A stretch of 64,000 bases of DNA from Yponomeuta sedellus (GCA_934045075.1 OW203726.1:15089037-15153036); one strand, 5' to 3'; counted from the stretch's first letter, positions 20,503 through 32,824 are shown. Notes: generated from the letters alone by a model not told the origin. Translations and numbers: made by a program.

Positions 20503-22204
20503 AATTTATTACGAACATTTGAATTTGAATTAAGAAATTATAACAACATTTTGAAGCAAATAATAAGACTTTCAAGGAAACAGCATATTTTCTGATTTTA
20601 AATAGGTACCTTTTATTTGTTTATGCTATTTCTTAAATGTATTCTGTAAGACACAAGACCAATTTCTGATTTGAGGATTCCGAAGTAAATAGTTAAATGT
20701 AGTGCTCTCTTCGAATTTATCAGAAAAGAGCGTGACGAAACGTTACGGAGGTATTTACTTAGTGTAATTCTCAATTCAGAAACCGGCCCATAGGGCCCTT
20801 ATACACGGGCGACAGTGTGCCAACTGCAGACTTCGACACTTGTCGACGAGAGGTGTCGACGTTTTTGCCGCATGTCGAGCTGGCGCTGATGTTTTGTGGG
20901 CGAAATCGTGCCTCAACGAAGTTAAATACAATAAAAATCACATTTAGTTTGCGATCGCCGGCTATGTTTTAAAGTTGTCAAGCAACATTAATTTAATGAA
21001 CTGAAGAGGGGTTTAATTATAGTGAAACGTCTGAAAGGTACCATTACTGACAAAAAACGCCTCGAGGTATTTAAAAGAAAAAAGAACATACATTTATTTG
21101 ATGACATTACACTCAAACATCATACAGCAAAATCATACAGCAAAAAAGGATACATAAAGGATAGATCATACAGCAAAAAAGGATATTGTATAGTGCTTTC
21201 AACGGTCTAGGTGCCTCTAATATTTCTTAAATTACTAAGGACGGATTTAAGATAGGGTAACAATTGAAATGTACGATAATTAACAAAAAAAATCCTCTAG
21301 GTATTTAAAAGAAAAAATAAACAAAGAAAATAAATAAATTAGGCGACATACTTAGAAACGTAAGATGATACAACACAATAGACCGTTAAAAAGACCATAG
21401 ACATAAACGAAAGTGAAGACTGAAGGCATTCATTATGTGTGACAGACTCTGCAGGAACACAGTTGATTCCCCATTAGAAGTCCCCATCCAGTATAATAAA
21501 GTATTCTGTGGCCCGCCATAAGGTGCAAAATTGACAGTGGCTAGGGACAAGTTATAGTGAACGAATTGTTGCATGGTTAGCATTGCCGTGGGGAACCCTA
21601 AAAAGGCACACAGTTGAAAATAAAGATATCGGCGTCCGTTTTCCCTTCACAGGCCATAAATCACGAAATAAACTATACCTAAGCATAAATCACGTTGTAT
21701 TCATCGCAAGCGGTTCATAGAATTTATTTGGGCGCCATCAATGACACACGCACGAGCCTTTTTGTCATCAGCAGTTTCAAATATTTACCCCGAGGAAGAC
21801 AGCCTCCTAGCCTAAGCAAATATTGAAGGCCTATTCTTTAATACCATCTGCCCTGAATACAATAACGTGTCCAAGAGATTTCTCATAGCCATGTATGAGG
21901 TTTCTCGCCAATAGTAAAAGAATCTTCATATTTTAAAACATAAAATCCGATTTGTTTCTGAAGCTCGCCTTTGTACATGTCATTTCTTATGTAATATCTT
22001 GTTTAATGTTCCATGTGCTATAAAGTATAATTAAAGTTTTTTCAAGGCCTAAAGAGATGCTGAACTTTCAAATTCAAGGCATCCATTGAATCTGTAAGTT
22101 CAGCAGGGCGGACCTTACAAAATAGTCTAAATAGTCTGGCACACTTGCTGACTTTTAAAACTCAAAGCAGTCGTTTTTTTATTTGAAGTTTTGGTAACTT
22201 ATAC
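20503..22204. other. AT-rich intergenic, no gene seen
   Basis: A short direct repeat (gatcatacagcaaaaaagga type) occurs at 21130-21190. A LINE-3'-end-like patch at 21965-22035 matches 61625-61710 (tttgtacatgt, atttctta). No supportable gene. Confidence 0.4.
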
Positions 22205-22425
22205 TCGGCCTTTGAGGCTAGCGGTAGCGCATCGGTTTACCATGCGAGAGGTCCCGGGTTCGAACCCCGACTGAGGACAAGAAAAACCCCAGGTCTTGGA
22301 TGTTTACATGTTTGTGATGTCGTTGTTCCTGGTACCCGCGATACAGGGTATCCTAGTGTGAGGACAGAAGCAATGTATGTGCCTGTATGTAAATGTTATG
22401 TTATTGTTATAATGTAGCCTATGCA
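22205..22425 (+). repeat. tRNA-headed SINE, family E, copy 1
   Basis: A-box-like 'ggctagcggtagcgcatcgg' and B-box 'gggttcgaaccccgactg' form a tRNA-like head. The body runs 'aggtcttggatgtttacatg' to 'gcctgtatgtaaatgttatg'. Confidence 0.8.
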
Positions 22426-23708
22426 CGTCCCACTGTAGGGCACAGCCATTCTCCCTTTGGGAGAGAGAGAAATTATGGGTAAAATACTCACAAAAGTTTA
22501 ATAATAAAAACCATGATACCTTCCACACAACACAGAAACCTTTGCATGTACGTAATGAGATGATTTATACAGCGTGCAGTGACATCTTCAATCACACGTG
22601 AAGGGACCACTCAGACGGTGCATTGTCTTACATATTGTTTTAGATGTAGTAGCCTTTCACACAACACAATAATTGATGCAATTGTTCTGGTCCCAAACTA
22701 GGATAATTATATTATAAGTCAGCCGACCGAATAGTCTTTTTTGGTTACTAAATATAGGCCACTCTGCATGAGCCTACCAAGATCGCAAAAACGCGGCTTT
22801 ATGCATGGTTTGTACCAAAAAAATACAAATTACATTCAAGTTGAAAGTAAGATTAATAAGTAAATTGATTCACAAAGCCGGTACACAAGAGTTAATTCGT
22901 AGGTACAGAAGCGTAATCCCCAGAACTAGGTATTTTGTCTGCTAAAAGCTCTTTGGTAAGTTTACAGTAAAAGCTCTTTAAAATGAACAACTTGGGTATG
23001 CTAGGTCGGTTCCTAGAGGCTTTAATTTACACTTTAAACTCCCACAAACAAACATTGATTGAGTGGAATCAATCAATCTGCGTTTTAACGCGAAGGGGCA
23101 AAGTTGATTTCGCACGACATTTCTGAGTCTTGGAAACTAATAAGGAAAACTAATCTGAGCTTTTCTATATCTATCGCAGTTTCTCTGAGCGATGGGGAAG
23201 TTGCGTCAAACTTAGATTGAAGTGGCATTGCTTTTATAACGTAGATGACGTAGAAAGCATAAAGATAGCTTTGAAAATAAAGCCAAGACAATTTTTTTGG
23301 TCTATTACGGGGCCGAAATGGAAAGTTACTCTATATAAAAAAAAAGTATGGCTTGTTTTATTATGGCCCGTGACTAGTCACGTGGTACATAATGAATTTT
23401 CAACAGGTCACATTAAGAACAGTCTTAGTCATAGAGAAAACAATTAAGGCGCTTTGGGGAGCTAACTAGCCCCACCAATTAAGTAAAATTTATAGCTTGT
23501 TTTATAATACGTTTTTTTCAAAAAGTGAGCATCAACACGTTTAAAAACGTATTTTAAAACAAGTTGAGATTTTTGTCCACTCGTGATACTATTGTATCAT
23601 TGTCACACGTACTCTATTTTATAAATATTATTGTGTAAGCATATTTGTTTGTGGCAATAAATCATTCATTCATTACAAAAATATTTATTTCAATGCAAAT
23701 CAAAATTG
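22426..23708. other. AT-rich intergenic, no gene seen
   Basis: A weak inverted pair of 'cttgttttataatacgtttt' and 'aaaacgtattttaaaacaag' is centred near 23530. No gene is seen. Confidence 0.4.
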
Positions 23709-23709
23709 G

Positions 23710-24040
23710 ATCGCTCGTAGCCCCAACTGCAATGATATTAAACGATCATGAAGGCTTAGCAAAATAGGACGCGTTCAGTGCATGGAAGGGTGACCGTCTA
23801 TGACTAACGCTAATGGCGTTTTTCTGAGCGGTTCCGTGCTTTGCATGGCACGTTAAGCAGGTTGGTGTCGTTAAGCGTCATTAAGCGCAGTCGTTAAGCC
23901 ATGTCAGAGGCCTTAGGGCGCCTTGAAAACTTTTGACAGTAAGACCCGCCACTAGTCTTGCAAGCATCCGCCAATCCGGACTTGGCCCCCGGAGTGGAGT
24001 ATGGCCAGATCCGTGCCCATTGCTAGGGGCATAAATGATT
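23710..24040 (+). repeat. 5S-headed SINE, subfamily B, copy 1
   Basis: Head 'tcgctcgtagccccaactgc' followed by 5S-like 'gcatggaagggtgaccgtct', then the shared body 'aagccatgtcagaggcctta'. Diverged. Confidence 0.8.
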
Positions 24041-24086
24041 TATGATGACGATGAAAATGACCATTTTAAAATCTAAAAACTTTAAT

Positions 24087-24281
24087 TCATTTATTCATTC
24101 TTCTTTTCTTTTTAATCGGTCCCTCAATTCTGAGGATCGTGACCTTATACAATAGTTCTCCATTTGTCTCGGTCATATGCGCAATGGCGTGCTGAATGGA
24201 TCCCCCAGCTGCCTTCTTTATGGCATCGGACCAGCGCATTGGTGTTCTGCCTCTCGCTCGTCTGCCCTCTAACTGGCCCAA
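24087..24281 (-). pseudogene. LINE reverse-transcriptase C-terminal fragment
   Basis: The - strand encodes GQLEGRRARGRTPMRWSDAI then KKAAGGSIQHAI, a GRRxRGRPxxRWxD-type motif found at the extreme C-terminus of many insect LINE ORF2 proteins. Only about 60 codons remain. It ends a few codons before an A-rich sequence, so it is an ordinary 5'-truncated insertion. Confidence 0.75.
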
Positions 24282-25716
24282 AACGATTTATTCATAACAC
24301 TTCAATATTCTAATTGCAAAGTTACCCGTAATGAGACTATATAGAGTGCACGCATGTGAAAGATGATATTATGCCATCGATTGTACGAACGGACTATTTT
24401 AGAGACGAACCGGTATATTACAGATTCCTACTCGAAAATCTATTACCTACAGCAAACACGGAACGCGATTAAATTTAGATTGAAGCGGGCAAAAAGTAGT
24501 CTTTTCGTAGAACTTATGTGAGCATGGCGTGTGGGGATCCGTACGCAAAGTTTGGTACCCTGGCGTAGAGTACTGGATTAATTACTACGCCGCCGTCCAC
24601 CGTTCGATCCGTTCTGTGTGTCTGTCCGTCCATCTATATTTTAGTTGTGCTAAACGCCGTTAGGCTACGGCGTTGCACTTCTGTAAAGTTTGATATGCTC
24701 TCGACTATACCTTAATGTATGAAAAAAGAGCAGTATTGATTACATAATAATAAGGCATGTGTATTAAATAAAATATAGAAGACAATCAGTACAGTTGCAA
24801 TTTTTTTTTTTTGCAGTAAGGTCCGTCATTGTACTCTTTGAATGTGTTATAATACGTGCCATTCAAAGTATTTTGTCGTACGTAAGCTAACGATTACCTA
24901 CTTAAATATGGAATGATGCAACTCAGTAGTTTTACAGAACAATGCAACAAAGTATTTAACGGTGTCTGTTAAAGAGGAATTAAAACAAATGAAATTAGAC
25001 ATACGGCCAGCTGTAACAGTCCGCCGCCGTGACCAAACCCGACGGAAAGAATCATCACCATAAAGTAAATTGAGTTGGAAGGCTTTTAGCGCATAGCGCG
25101 ATAACAAGAAGGAATGTCATCTGTCAAGACTAATAGACGAGGCAGTGTTGCTTCTCGGTAAAAATAAATTCTACCACGGACAATATTACGATTAACATTT
25201 TGTTTTTGTTCCAAAAGTCCAACACAAATAATTTTTACGGTAGTTTCTTGTACAGTTTATTTAGATTAGACTAGATTTTTTATCAGACTACGCATAAACT
25301 TTTATTTTTTTCAATAACAAATCTCAGCTATGCTCATGCACGTCAAAAATGTCCCGGCACGCTTATAATCGGTTAGGCTAGAAAATACAGAAACTTCGAA
25401 AGAAGACTTTTCGATAAATATGAGGATTTTCTTTAACTTATAAGAGTATTAACTAGTTACCTGCTTTACACATGTAACCACTTCATCAAAGTAATTTTCA
25501 ATGAAATTTGTACGGAGTTTATAAGTTGCTCGAATATTACTCGTTAACTTGTGAAGTCTTGCTAGCCGTGATAATTTTTCTTTTAATTTCATTACATGTG
25601 CTACTGCCCTTAATTTTCTCACGTTCTTAAAATCAATTGCTTAGCCAGCGGGGCGGACGCCCCCTACTGTAACAAAAAATTGCGCTACGTATTGTATAAA
25701 CGGATCCTCAAATGGA
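24282..25716. other. AT-rich intergenic, no gene seen
   Basis: No repeat boundary, tRNA box or coding exon could be supported. Confidence 0.4.
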
Positions 25717-25952
25717 ATCGCTCGTAGCCCCGGCTGCCTGAGTGATCTTAAACGATCACGAATGTTGAGCAACATTGGGCGCGTGCAGTGCATGGATGGG
25801 TGACCGTCTATGACTAACGCTAGTAGAATTTCCCGAGCGGTTCCGTGCTTCGCAAGGCACGTCAAGCCAGTTGGTGCCGGCTGCCGTTGATAGATGGCAG
25901 TCGTTAAGCCAAGTCAGAGGCCTTAGGGCGGCTTGAGAACTTCAGTAAGACC
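25717..25952 (+). repeat. 5S-headed SINE, subfamily B, copy 2
   Basis: The head carries a clear 5S-like block: 'ttgagcaacattgggcgcgt' then 'gcatggatgggtgaccgtct'. It breaks off in the body after 'ttgagaacttcagtaagacc'. Confidence 0.85.
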
Positions 25953-26514
25953 GTGTGCCAAATATTACTTTTTTAGTGTTAATTGTCTCTGAACTAATCG
26001 GCGGACACAGATAGACGAACGGTCATGGTGAACCTATAAGGGTTCCATCATACAGAACCCTAAAAATTAGATCAGTAACAATCGCCTAGCGCTGCAAAAA
26101 TTTAAGCTTTGTATTCAAAATTTAAGACGCAGAATTGAATTGCTGAACAAAAAACTTACTTAGTTCATTATCATCGGCGGGGTTTCGCTCTCAAACCGAC
26201 TCGTTAGGAAGATACCGACTCTTCATGAATAATGTAAAGCGAATAATCGTGGCCCCATAAAATGTCTACCTGTACGTTTGACGCAAATTCTTTCTTTGCT
26301 ACATCTCAATTGGAAATGAAAAATAACGCCACCATTTAGTTAATGTTTTTTTCCGGAATTGAGATGCTCAAATATACAAACAAATTTCAGGGAACCGAGG
26401 ATTGCTCTGTAGTTTAATTTAAATGTACCTACAATATAAGGTACATATTTTTGGTGAAACTTTCGCGATTATTCGTAGATATAATTGTTAATTGTATTTT
26501 TAGCACAGAAAAGC

Positions 26515-26662
26515 TAATATCTAAATCTGTTAAGGTTCCTTACCTCAAAAGTAAAAACGGAAACCTTATACGATCGCTGTGTTTTCCGTCCGTCTAATAG
26601 TCCACCTGACTATTACATTAATTTTGTCCGAGTTCGATTTGCACTTGGCCGGTTTTTATTTT
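26515..26662 (+). repeat. Internally deleted 'gggttccgt...cttggccgg' repeat
   Basis: Starts 'aaggttccttacctcaaaag' and ends 'gcacttggccggtttttat'. The middle is missing. Confidence 0.65.
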
Positions 26663-26696
26663 CATAAATTATAGTCAATCAATGTACATTTTAAAT

Positions 26697-27025
26697 TTAA
26701 AAGACAATATCATCTAAATATTGTCTGCTTCTTTAAATGCATTCCTGCAAACGGAACCTTAGATTTGCAAATACGCGGGAACAAACCACCGCCGCTAAAT
26801 CAATTCTTGTTAATTAACGGCGGATATGATTGCCTTGTTGGTTTAGTGGTTAACAAGCTTGACGTGGGTTCGATTCCCAAGCCAAGCCCAGTTAAGCCAA
26901 GTCAGAGGCCTTAGGGCGGCTTGAAAAGTTCTGACAATAAGACCAGCCACTGGTTTTGCAAGCCTCCACGAATCCGGACTTGGCCTCCGTGGTAGAGTAT
27001 GGCGTATACCTTTCTCAGGGAAAAG
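26697..27025 (+). repeat. tRNA-headed SINE with 5S-SINE body, copy 1
   Basis: An upstream leader (caaatacgcgggaacaaacc) precedes a tRNA-like head: 'ttggtttagtggttaacaag' and B-box 'gggttcgattcccaagccaa'. The body 'gtcagaggccttagggcggc' is the one also found behind 5S-like heads. Inverted partner at 31915-32265. Confidence 0.85.
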
Positions 27026-27879
27026 ACCCGTGCCCCTCATTGAATACATAATATATAATATATAGAATATATAATATGGTAATATGAATATTACCAATAA
27101 ATGATGTCTATGTCTATGTCTATGTCTATGTCATTGGGGATATAATAGGTTGATGATGATGACACGGTGGCAGTTACCAGCTGGTGTAATGTTTCTGGAT
27201 GGCTTGAAAAACAAGTACCCGGTGCTAAGTTCCTATAGCGTGTACGGTAAAATATTCACTTAAATGAAACGGTCAACAATGTAACAAATAAACTAACATT
27301 ACGGCTAAACGAATAGGGAAAGTGATACAATCTAATAAATACTCAATACAAAACACACACCTTGTCAATTTAGTTCCATATTTCGGCCTACTGTAATAAT
27401 ACAAATCACGCAAACCTCACGCTCGTTCTTTTGCCTTGAATTAGGGTACAACATATTACTACTGTATATATATACATATACAAGTACAATGTACCAGCAT
27501 TACTGAAATAACACAAGACTCAAAAGTCGTTTCTTCGGCGATAATAAGGAAACTTTTGCTTTTCAAAGTGCTTTAATTGTCGATAACAATTAAACTTGTC
27601 GCGATCAACTTGTGTTAAAAACCGGTCAAGTGCGTGTCGGGCCACGTACAATATAGGGTTCTGTGGAAAGAGGGACTTTTATCTGCTATACAGAACTAAC
27701 AACTTCATCAATCTAACTTTCAATGAATTTTATATAAGATTTTTCTTTTATAAGTTGGTCGCCTATTACTTGTTACTTTTCGCCTATCGTCTGTTACTAT
27801 TTAAGCGCGTAAGTTGTAAAGCTTAGCCGTGACAATTTTCTTTTAAGTATATTATATGCTATATACATAACCTCCCTGC
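27026..27879. other. Intergenic, no gene seen
   Basis: Includes a (CTATGT)n run at about 27104-27134 and a reversed fragment of the 'cttggccgg' repeat at 27608-27665. No supportable gene. Confidence 0.4.
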
Positions 27880-27928
27880 GATGTAGGATGAGACCCGTGC
27901 CCCAGCAGTGGGGACATACAAATGATAT
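27880..27928 (+). repeat. 5S-headed SINE, 3' end fragment
   Basis: Only 'ccctgcgatgtaggatgaga' and 'cccgtgccccagcagtgggg' remain. Confidence 0.7.
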
Positions 27929-28204
27929 CAAATTATGCTACGACCATCATTTTTCCCAGGAGAGGGGAGGAGACACCATACTCGGCAAAAAAATTGCACT
28001 TTAGAGATAGAGCTTCGCAAACGAAACGCGGTGCAAAGAATGTATAAAATACACTTTGGGTCAAAAATGTGCTAACTATAACATTAAAGATTATTCAGCG
28101 AAAACGAACTCTGGCTGAAAAGTGGCCGAAGCCGACGTATTGCATGAATTGGATATTTAAGTAATCCTGAACAAGAATAATACTTAAAATGGGATAAAAT
28201 ATAT

Positions 28205-28387
28205 ATAAAAAAACCTATTTAGAGGCTAAGAATTCCACCCATGCCGGGACTCGAACCCGTGACCTCTGGGCTTGTGAGCTAATGGGCAACTACAATTAAC
28301 TAAATTTTGAACCACATGGGTGGAATTTTAAGCCTCTAACAGGTTTTTAAAATTGTTCTTAGCGCGGGTTAGTGCAATATAAAAAAT
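28205..28387 (+). repeat. Foldback tRNA-SINE, copy 7
   Basis: 11-bp duplications ATAAAATATAT at 28194-28204 and 28388-28398. Arms enclose an antisense tRNA 3' half and a remnant of the 5' half (gagctaatgggcaa). Confidence 0.85.
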
Positions 28388-28399
28388 ATAAAATATATT

Positions 28400-28680
28400 A
28401 AGCAAATATTTGCTGTGTGGTGTCGGCCTAGAGAATAGCACCAACCCAAATTCTTCCCGCGGGTGCCGTAAAAGGTGACTAAGGGACACAAACCTTGGGG
28501 TGGGCAGCAGCGCCCCCTGCAGTACAATTCCACCAATCTGCGATCCCCAACCCGCATGCCCAGCGTGGTGATTATGGGCATAACCCCCAATGATGGCACA
28601 ACCTTGTGCTATGGCAATCATTAGGGGAGGGCTAAATCCAGCAGTGGACTAATATAGCCTGGAGAAGAAGAAATATTTCC
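28400..28680 (+). repeat. Probable LINE 3' end, family G, copy 1
   Basis: 'tgtggtgtcggcctagagaa', 'gtgccgtaaaaggtgactaa' and 'gcagtggactaatatagcct' recur in the same order, inverted, at 54853-55075. Short frames on the - strand are shadows. Confidence 0.65.
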
Positions 28681-29384
28681 ACAAGAGTTAAACCCCAATA
28701 GCTTTAATACTTTACAACAATTTAACCTCATTTATTCAACAACAAGAAAAGTGTGTCGTGCCAACTCGAGATTTACTATGAAGCCATTACATCCAATGGG
28801 CCATAATTGAGTGAGATAACATCTTATGGTCACTGAAAATTACAATGTGGGGTTCCGTGAATAGCAAAGACGTGGCTAACGTTTAAATCGACGTAAAGCG
28901 ACTTGACTCGTGGTTATTAATTACGTAATTTAACGAGCCGCCAGCATGCAAACAACTCCCCAAATGTTAAAATGCTTAAGCAAGAGACATACAATACACG
29001 ATTTACGTCACAAACAATTAATTTTTCTTTATTCATACTTGGATAGCAGGTCAGAAGGTGCCTAAGGAGCGGGTTGAATGTAATACTTTTCAGCCCTAGG
29101 GAGAACCGTTTTCAACTAACAGGGCAAATAAAAAAAGTTTTATTTTCACATTTGTCTTAAACTATGTTTCAACTTACTGTACAGCCATTCAGCTAGGTGC
29201 AATGTAAAATTTAAATAACAAAAATTAAAGAATATATATTTTAAATTACTACTTTATTATAAATGAGTAACTAATATATTTTTTTTAAATAATTTATGCT
29301 TCGGTAATCTGATATAGGGTTGCCTGGCAGATGTCTATCAGCAATAAGGCCGCCATTTTTTGCAATTGGCCTTATTCTTTTGTA
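28681..29384. other. AT-rich intergenic, no gene seen
   Basis: Nothing supportable. Confidence 0.4.
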
Positions 29385-29632
29385 AGGGCCTTACTGTCAG
29401 AAGTTATTAAGCCGCTTATATTGCAGACATGTCTTAACGACTGCGATTACATGACATCCGGCACCATCGGCTTGAACGTGGCTTGCAAAGCATGGAAGCG
29501 CTCGGAAAAAATGCCACTAGCGGTAGTCACAGGATGGCCACCCATTCCGCACTTGACCGCGCCTGTTGTTGTATAACCCTAGTGATTGATTCCGATCACT
29601 AGGTTCCGCTAGGCCACAAGCGCTTCCGTTAC
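29385..29632 (-). repeat. 5S-headed SINE, copy 5 (3' truncated)
   Basis: Antisense copy from 'gccttactgtcagaagttat' to the head 'aggccacaagcgcttcc'. Confidence 0.8.
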
Positions 29633-29784
29633 TCAATACTATCTTCATTATGTCTTAGCTATTTCAACAAAACCTATATGTGAGCTAACAAATGAAAGGT
29701 CCTAGATAAAATCAACCTTTTATAGACAGATTATATTTACTGCATTGTTTTGTAACAAAGATACTTACAATAAAATAACATAAC

Positions 29785-29972
29785 ATTTACATACAGGCAC
29801 ATACATTGCTTCTGACCCCACACTAGGATACCCTGTGTCGTGGGAACCAGAAACATCGACATCACAAACATGTAAACATCCAAGACCTGGGGTTTTTTTG
29901 GCCCCAGCTGGGGTTCGAACCCGGGACCTCTTGCATGGTAGGGAAATGCGCTACCGCTGCGCCAACAGCGTA
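29785..29972 (-). repeat. tRNA-headed SINE, family E, copy 2
   Basis: Inverted relative to 22205-22425. It ends at a tRNA-like head with 'ggttcgaacccgggacctct' and 'gcgctaccgctgcgccaa'. Confidence 0.8.
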
Positions 29973-29977
29973 TGTAA

Positions 29978-30136
29978 TAATCCTAATATTATATTATGAA
30001 TGTGAAAGTTTGTGAAGATGTTTGGATGTTTCTTACTCAATCATTTATTTGAAACTTGGATTGCAGATAGACAAAGATCTAAAATGTTGATATCCCTGTA
30101 ATCCTGCGCAGACGAAGTCGCGGGCACTAGCCAGTG
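29978..30136 (+). repeat. Helitron-like non-autonomous repeat
   Basis: 'aatcctaatattatattatg' and 'gtgaaagtttgtgaagatgt' at the start, and 'gacgaagtcgcgggcactag' at the 3' end, as in lepidopteran Helitron-derived elements. Confidence 0.6.
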
Positions 30137-30150
30137 TAAAATAAAACCAG

Positions 30151-30500
30151 TTTTAAAAACCTATTTAGAGGCTAAAAATTTCACCCATGCCGGGATTCCA
30201 ACCCGCAATCTCTGGCTATCCGTGCCAGCGCTCTATCAATTGAGCCAATGGGAGACTCACCGGCATCAGTGAAATTTCGAACCTCTTTACACTATTCTCT
30301 GTATTACGTACAGGCAGCGACATCTGGCTTAAGAAAATTGCATCACTTACAGCCCCGACTACCTACTTTGCAGTTAGGTTTTACATCGGAACGAAATCAC
30401 AAAATTTTAAATTAAACTAAATTTATCACTAAATTGAGCCTCTAAATAGGTTTTTAAATTTGTCCTTAGCACGGGTTAGTGCATTAAAAATAAAAATAGT
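30151..30500 (+). repeat. Foldback tRNA-SINE, copy 8 (long)
   Basis: Perfect 10-bp duplications ATAAAACCAG at 30141-30150 and 30501-30510. Carries an antisense tRNA-like unit plus the antisense leader (cagccccgactacctacttt), then the sense arm and tail. Confidence 0.92.
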
Positions 30501-30510
30501 ATAAAACCAG

Positions 30511-30733
30511 TTTGTTAACGACATCATCCATTTCACCCGACTTAAGTAATTCGATATATTCATGAGTTGATATAACTTTGAGAATAGCGTTCCGTTTTAG
30601 GTCGCATTAACATATCCATTGTTGGGTTTATTGCGACAGGTGTGTGGGGGACTACGCTGTCAATAGTAATAATTATTATTATTACTTGAAGACATTCTTT
30701 GTAAAATTTTCGATACAAATTGTGGTGATAACA
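30511..30733 (+). promoter_or_regulatory. Presumed 5' flank of secreted peptide gene
   Basis: AT-rich sequence between a SINE copy and the start codon. I see no clear TATA box or initiator, so the transcription start is unknown and an upstream non-coding exon is possible. Confidence 0.3.
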
Positions 30734-32763
30734 ATGAAGATTTTAGCAATTATAACGATTGCACTAGCGATTTTCTACTACGAACAGTGTAGGGTAAGTC
30801 GGATTATTTATTTTAAGCGAGTGAATAAAATAAAAATTACTTCCGTTGAATAAAATTATGGGGACATTCTAACTATGACTTAGTAACATGAGGCTTAAAA
30901 AAATCGGCGTCTAATATTTTTTGTTTGTAACTCATAATTACTTTACTTAATCCTGATATTATTTGTCTGTACAAACAAAAGCAGGATAAAAATTTATAAA
31001 AATGGAAAAAAAGCTATGGCTTGAGCGTCTGTGGTTGGCGTCGGCCAACTTAACTGTTTTTTATCATCAAAGAAAATATTTTTTTATTTGAATTTACCCT
31101 TGAATTTTGATTCGCAGCTTCGAGGAAAAGATAAGAAATCAATAATATTAACAAATATATTATTTTATTACCGATAAATAATTTGAAATACTCTTTTTTC
31201 AATGTAAAGATAGAGTTAGAAAGCTAAAAACTAAAAAAGTTAGAAAGCTAGAAAACTAATGATTACAAAATTACCTTGTCAATTGACTGATATTGGGTAG
31301 AAACTAGAAAGTTTGATTCAGTTTTCGCTCGTCAAGCGTGCGATTTTCTCTGTAACAATTTTCTTTTATATCCAGGACTTATTGTTCAATCTTTTGTTTT
31401 AGGCCATTCAGAGGAAAAGGAGCACAGACTACAGTAAGTTAAATGACTTCCTTATGTACCTACCTACTATTGTAACATGTATCTTGTAAAATTGGATTAA
31501 TAAATCCTATCTTAACAATCCCTCTGTGAAAAGTTTTAACCGTTTTTATATCAAACTAGTCACTTACTTATAACAAGACTCGGAAATCGTCAACCATTTT
31601 CTAAAAGAATTTTGGTGAAAAAACCATCGATTCCCCCCATACTTCTACCCTTAATGATGGCACAACCTTGCGCTCATTATGGGAGGGCTATGACAAGCAG
31701 TGGACTAATATAGCCTGAAGAAGAAGAGCCATCGATTCGATGTATCCCTACGGGTCTTAGAAAAATTTAGATACTTTTCAATTTCTGAAATGCAATTTAC
31801 CACATACTTTAGACTAACGTAGTTTAGGTAAGATAATTTTGTTTTGTGATAGCCTAATCTATTAACACTAAACGAATTGTTCAATATTTTATGATCATCA
31901 TCATTCATCAATCCATTGTGTCCCCACCGATGGGCATGGGTCTCTTCCTTGAGGAACGTATAGGCCATACTCCACCACGGGGGCCAAGTCCGGATTGGTG
32001 TAGGCTTGTGCAAGACTAGTGGCTGGTATTACTGTCAGAAATTTTCAAACTGCCCTAAGGCCTCCGACTTAACTTAACTGGGCTTGGCGTGGGAATCAAA
32101 CTGACGTCAAGCTTGTTAACCGCAAAACAAACAAGGCAATCATATCCGCCGTTAATTAACAAGAATTAATTTAGCGGCGGTGGTTTGCTCTCGCGTATTT
32201 GCAAATCTAAGGTTCCGTTTGCAAGAGTGCATTTTAAGAAGCAGACAATATTTAGATGATAAACTAACTTACAACTAATATTCATATATATTTAATAAAT
32301 ACATAAACAAAGCCTATTATATATATAATAAATATGATTAATTTATATATTATACAAACAACGTGTATAGGAGTTCTTAAAAGGAGAGTCTAGATTCGGG
32401 TCGACACGGATTTCTAGCTCACACTCGCACTTATACATCTATATACCGTTGAATCTCTAGAGTAATTTAGGCCAGAACAAGATTTTTTTTCGTATATACT
32501 ACATTTAATCGTTTTTTTTTTGTAACTGTAAATCTAGTATAAATTTGCTAAATTTACGTGTGTTGAAACTACTTTGTATTAAACTAATGCTTTTATCGTG
32601 GCGAAATGAGAGAAACTAATATTTTGCAGTGATCGGCAGCACAAATGTAGGTGCAACTGCGACAAACGGCGAACAAGCAGTCTCTGAGTGTATAGCTGCC
32701 GGAAACCCTCCATGGAAGTGTGTTTCGGAGCAGAGTGGAATTAACCGCGAGTGGGATAAGTAA
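30734..32763 (+). CDS. Three-exon small secreted peptide precursor (74 aa), family unknown
   Basis: Built from exons 30734-30793, 31403-31433 and 32630-32763. Exon 1 begins aacaATG and encodes a signal peptide (MKILAIITIALAIFYYEQCR), ending in phase 0 at a strong donor (GTAAGT). Exon 2 follows a good acceptor (cttttgttttag), encodes AIQRKRSTDY plus one base, and ends at another GTAAGT. Exon 3 follows attttgcag; its first two bases complete an ATG codon, then the frame stays open for 43 codons to TAA. The phases agree at both junctions and the total is 225 bases. After the RKR site the predicted mature peptide is about 48 residues with Cys51 and Cys61 (ECIAAGNPPWKC). This layout fits a processed secreted or signalling peptide. 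I do not recognise a family and propose no target. Intron 2 contains an old SINE and a LINE fragment. Confidence 0.7.
31640..31735 (+). repeat. Family G LINE 3' end fragment in intron 2
   Basis: 'aatgatggcacaaccttgcg' then 'gcagtggactaatatagcct' as in 28400-28680. Confidence 0.6.
31915..32265 (-). repeat. tRNA-headed SINE with 5S-SINE body, copy 2
   Basis: Inverted partner of 26697-27025, including the shared leader (caaatctaaggttccgtttg) outside the tRNA-like head. It lies inside intron 2 of the peptide gene. Confidence 0.85.
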
Positions 32764-32818
32764 TGTTAAACAATTTTAAACTGTAATTTCCAATCATAAT
32801 ATGTCAGAATATTTTCAA

Positions 32819-32824
32819 AATAAA
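32819..32824 (+). terminator. Polyadenylation signal AATAAA
   Basis: Canonical hexamer 56 bases after the stop codon of the peptide gene, followed within 50 bases by a T/GT-rich stretch (tatatttttgtgtgatc). Confidence 0.6.

Noticed and set aside
25717..25800. 5S rRNA gene
   Set aside because: Only the internal-promoter part resembles 5S. The ends do not pair and the body is SINE sequence.
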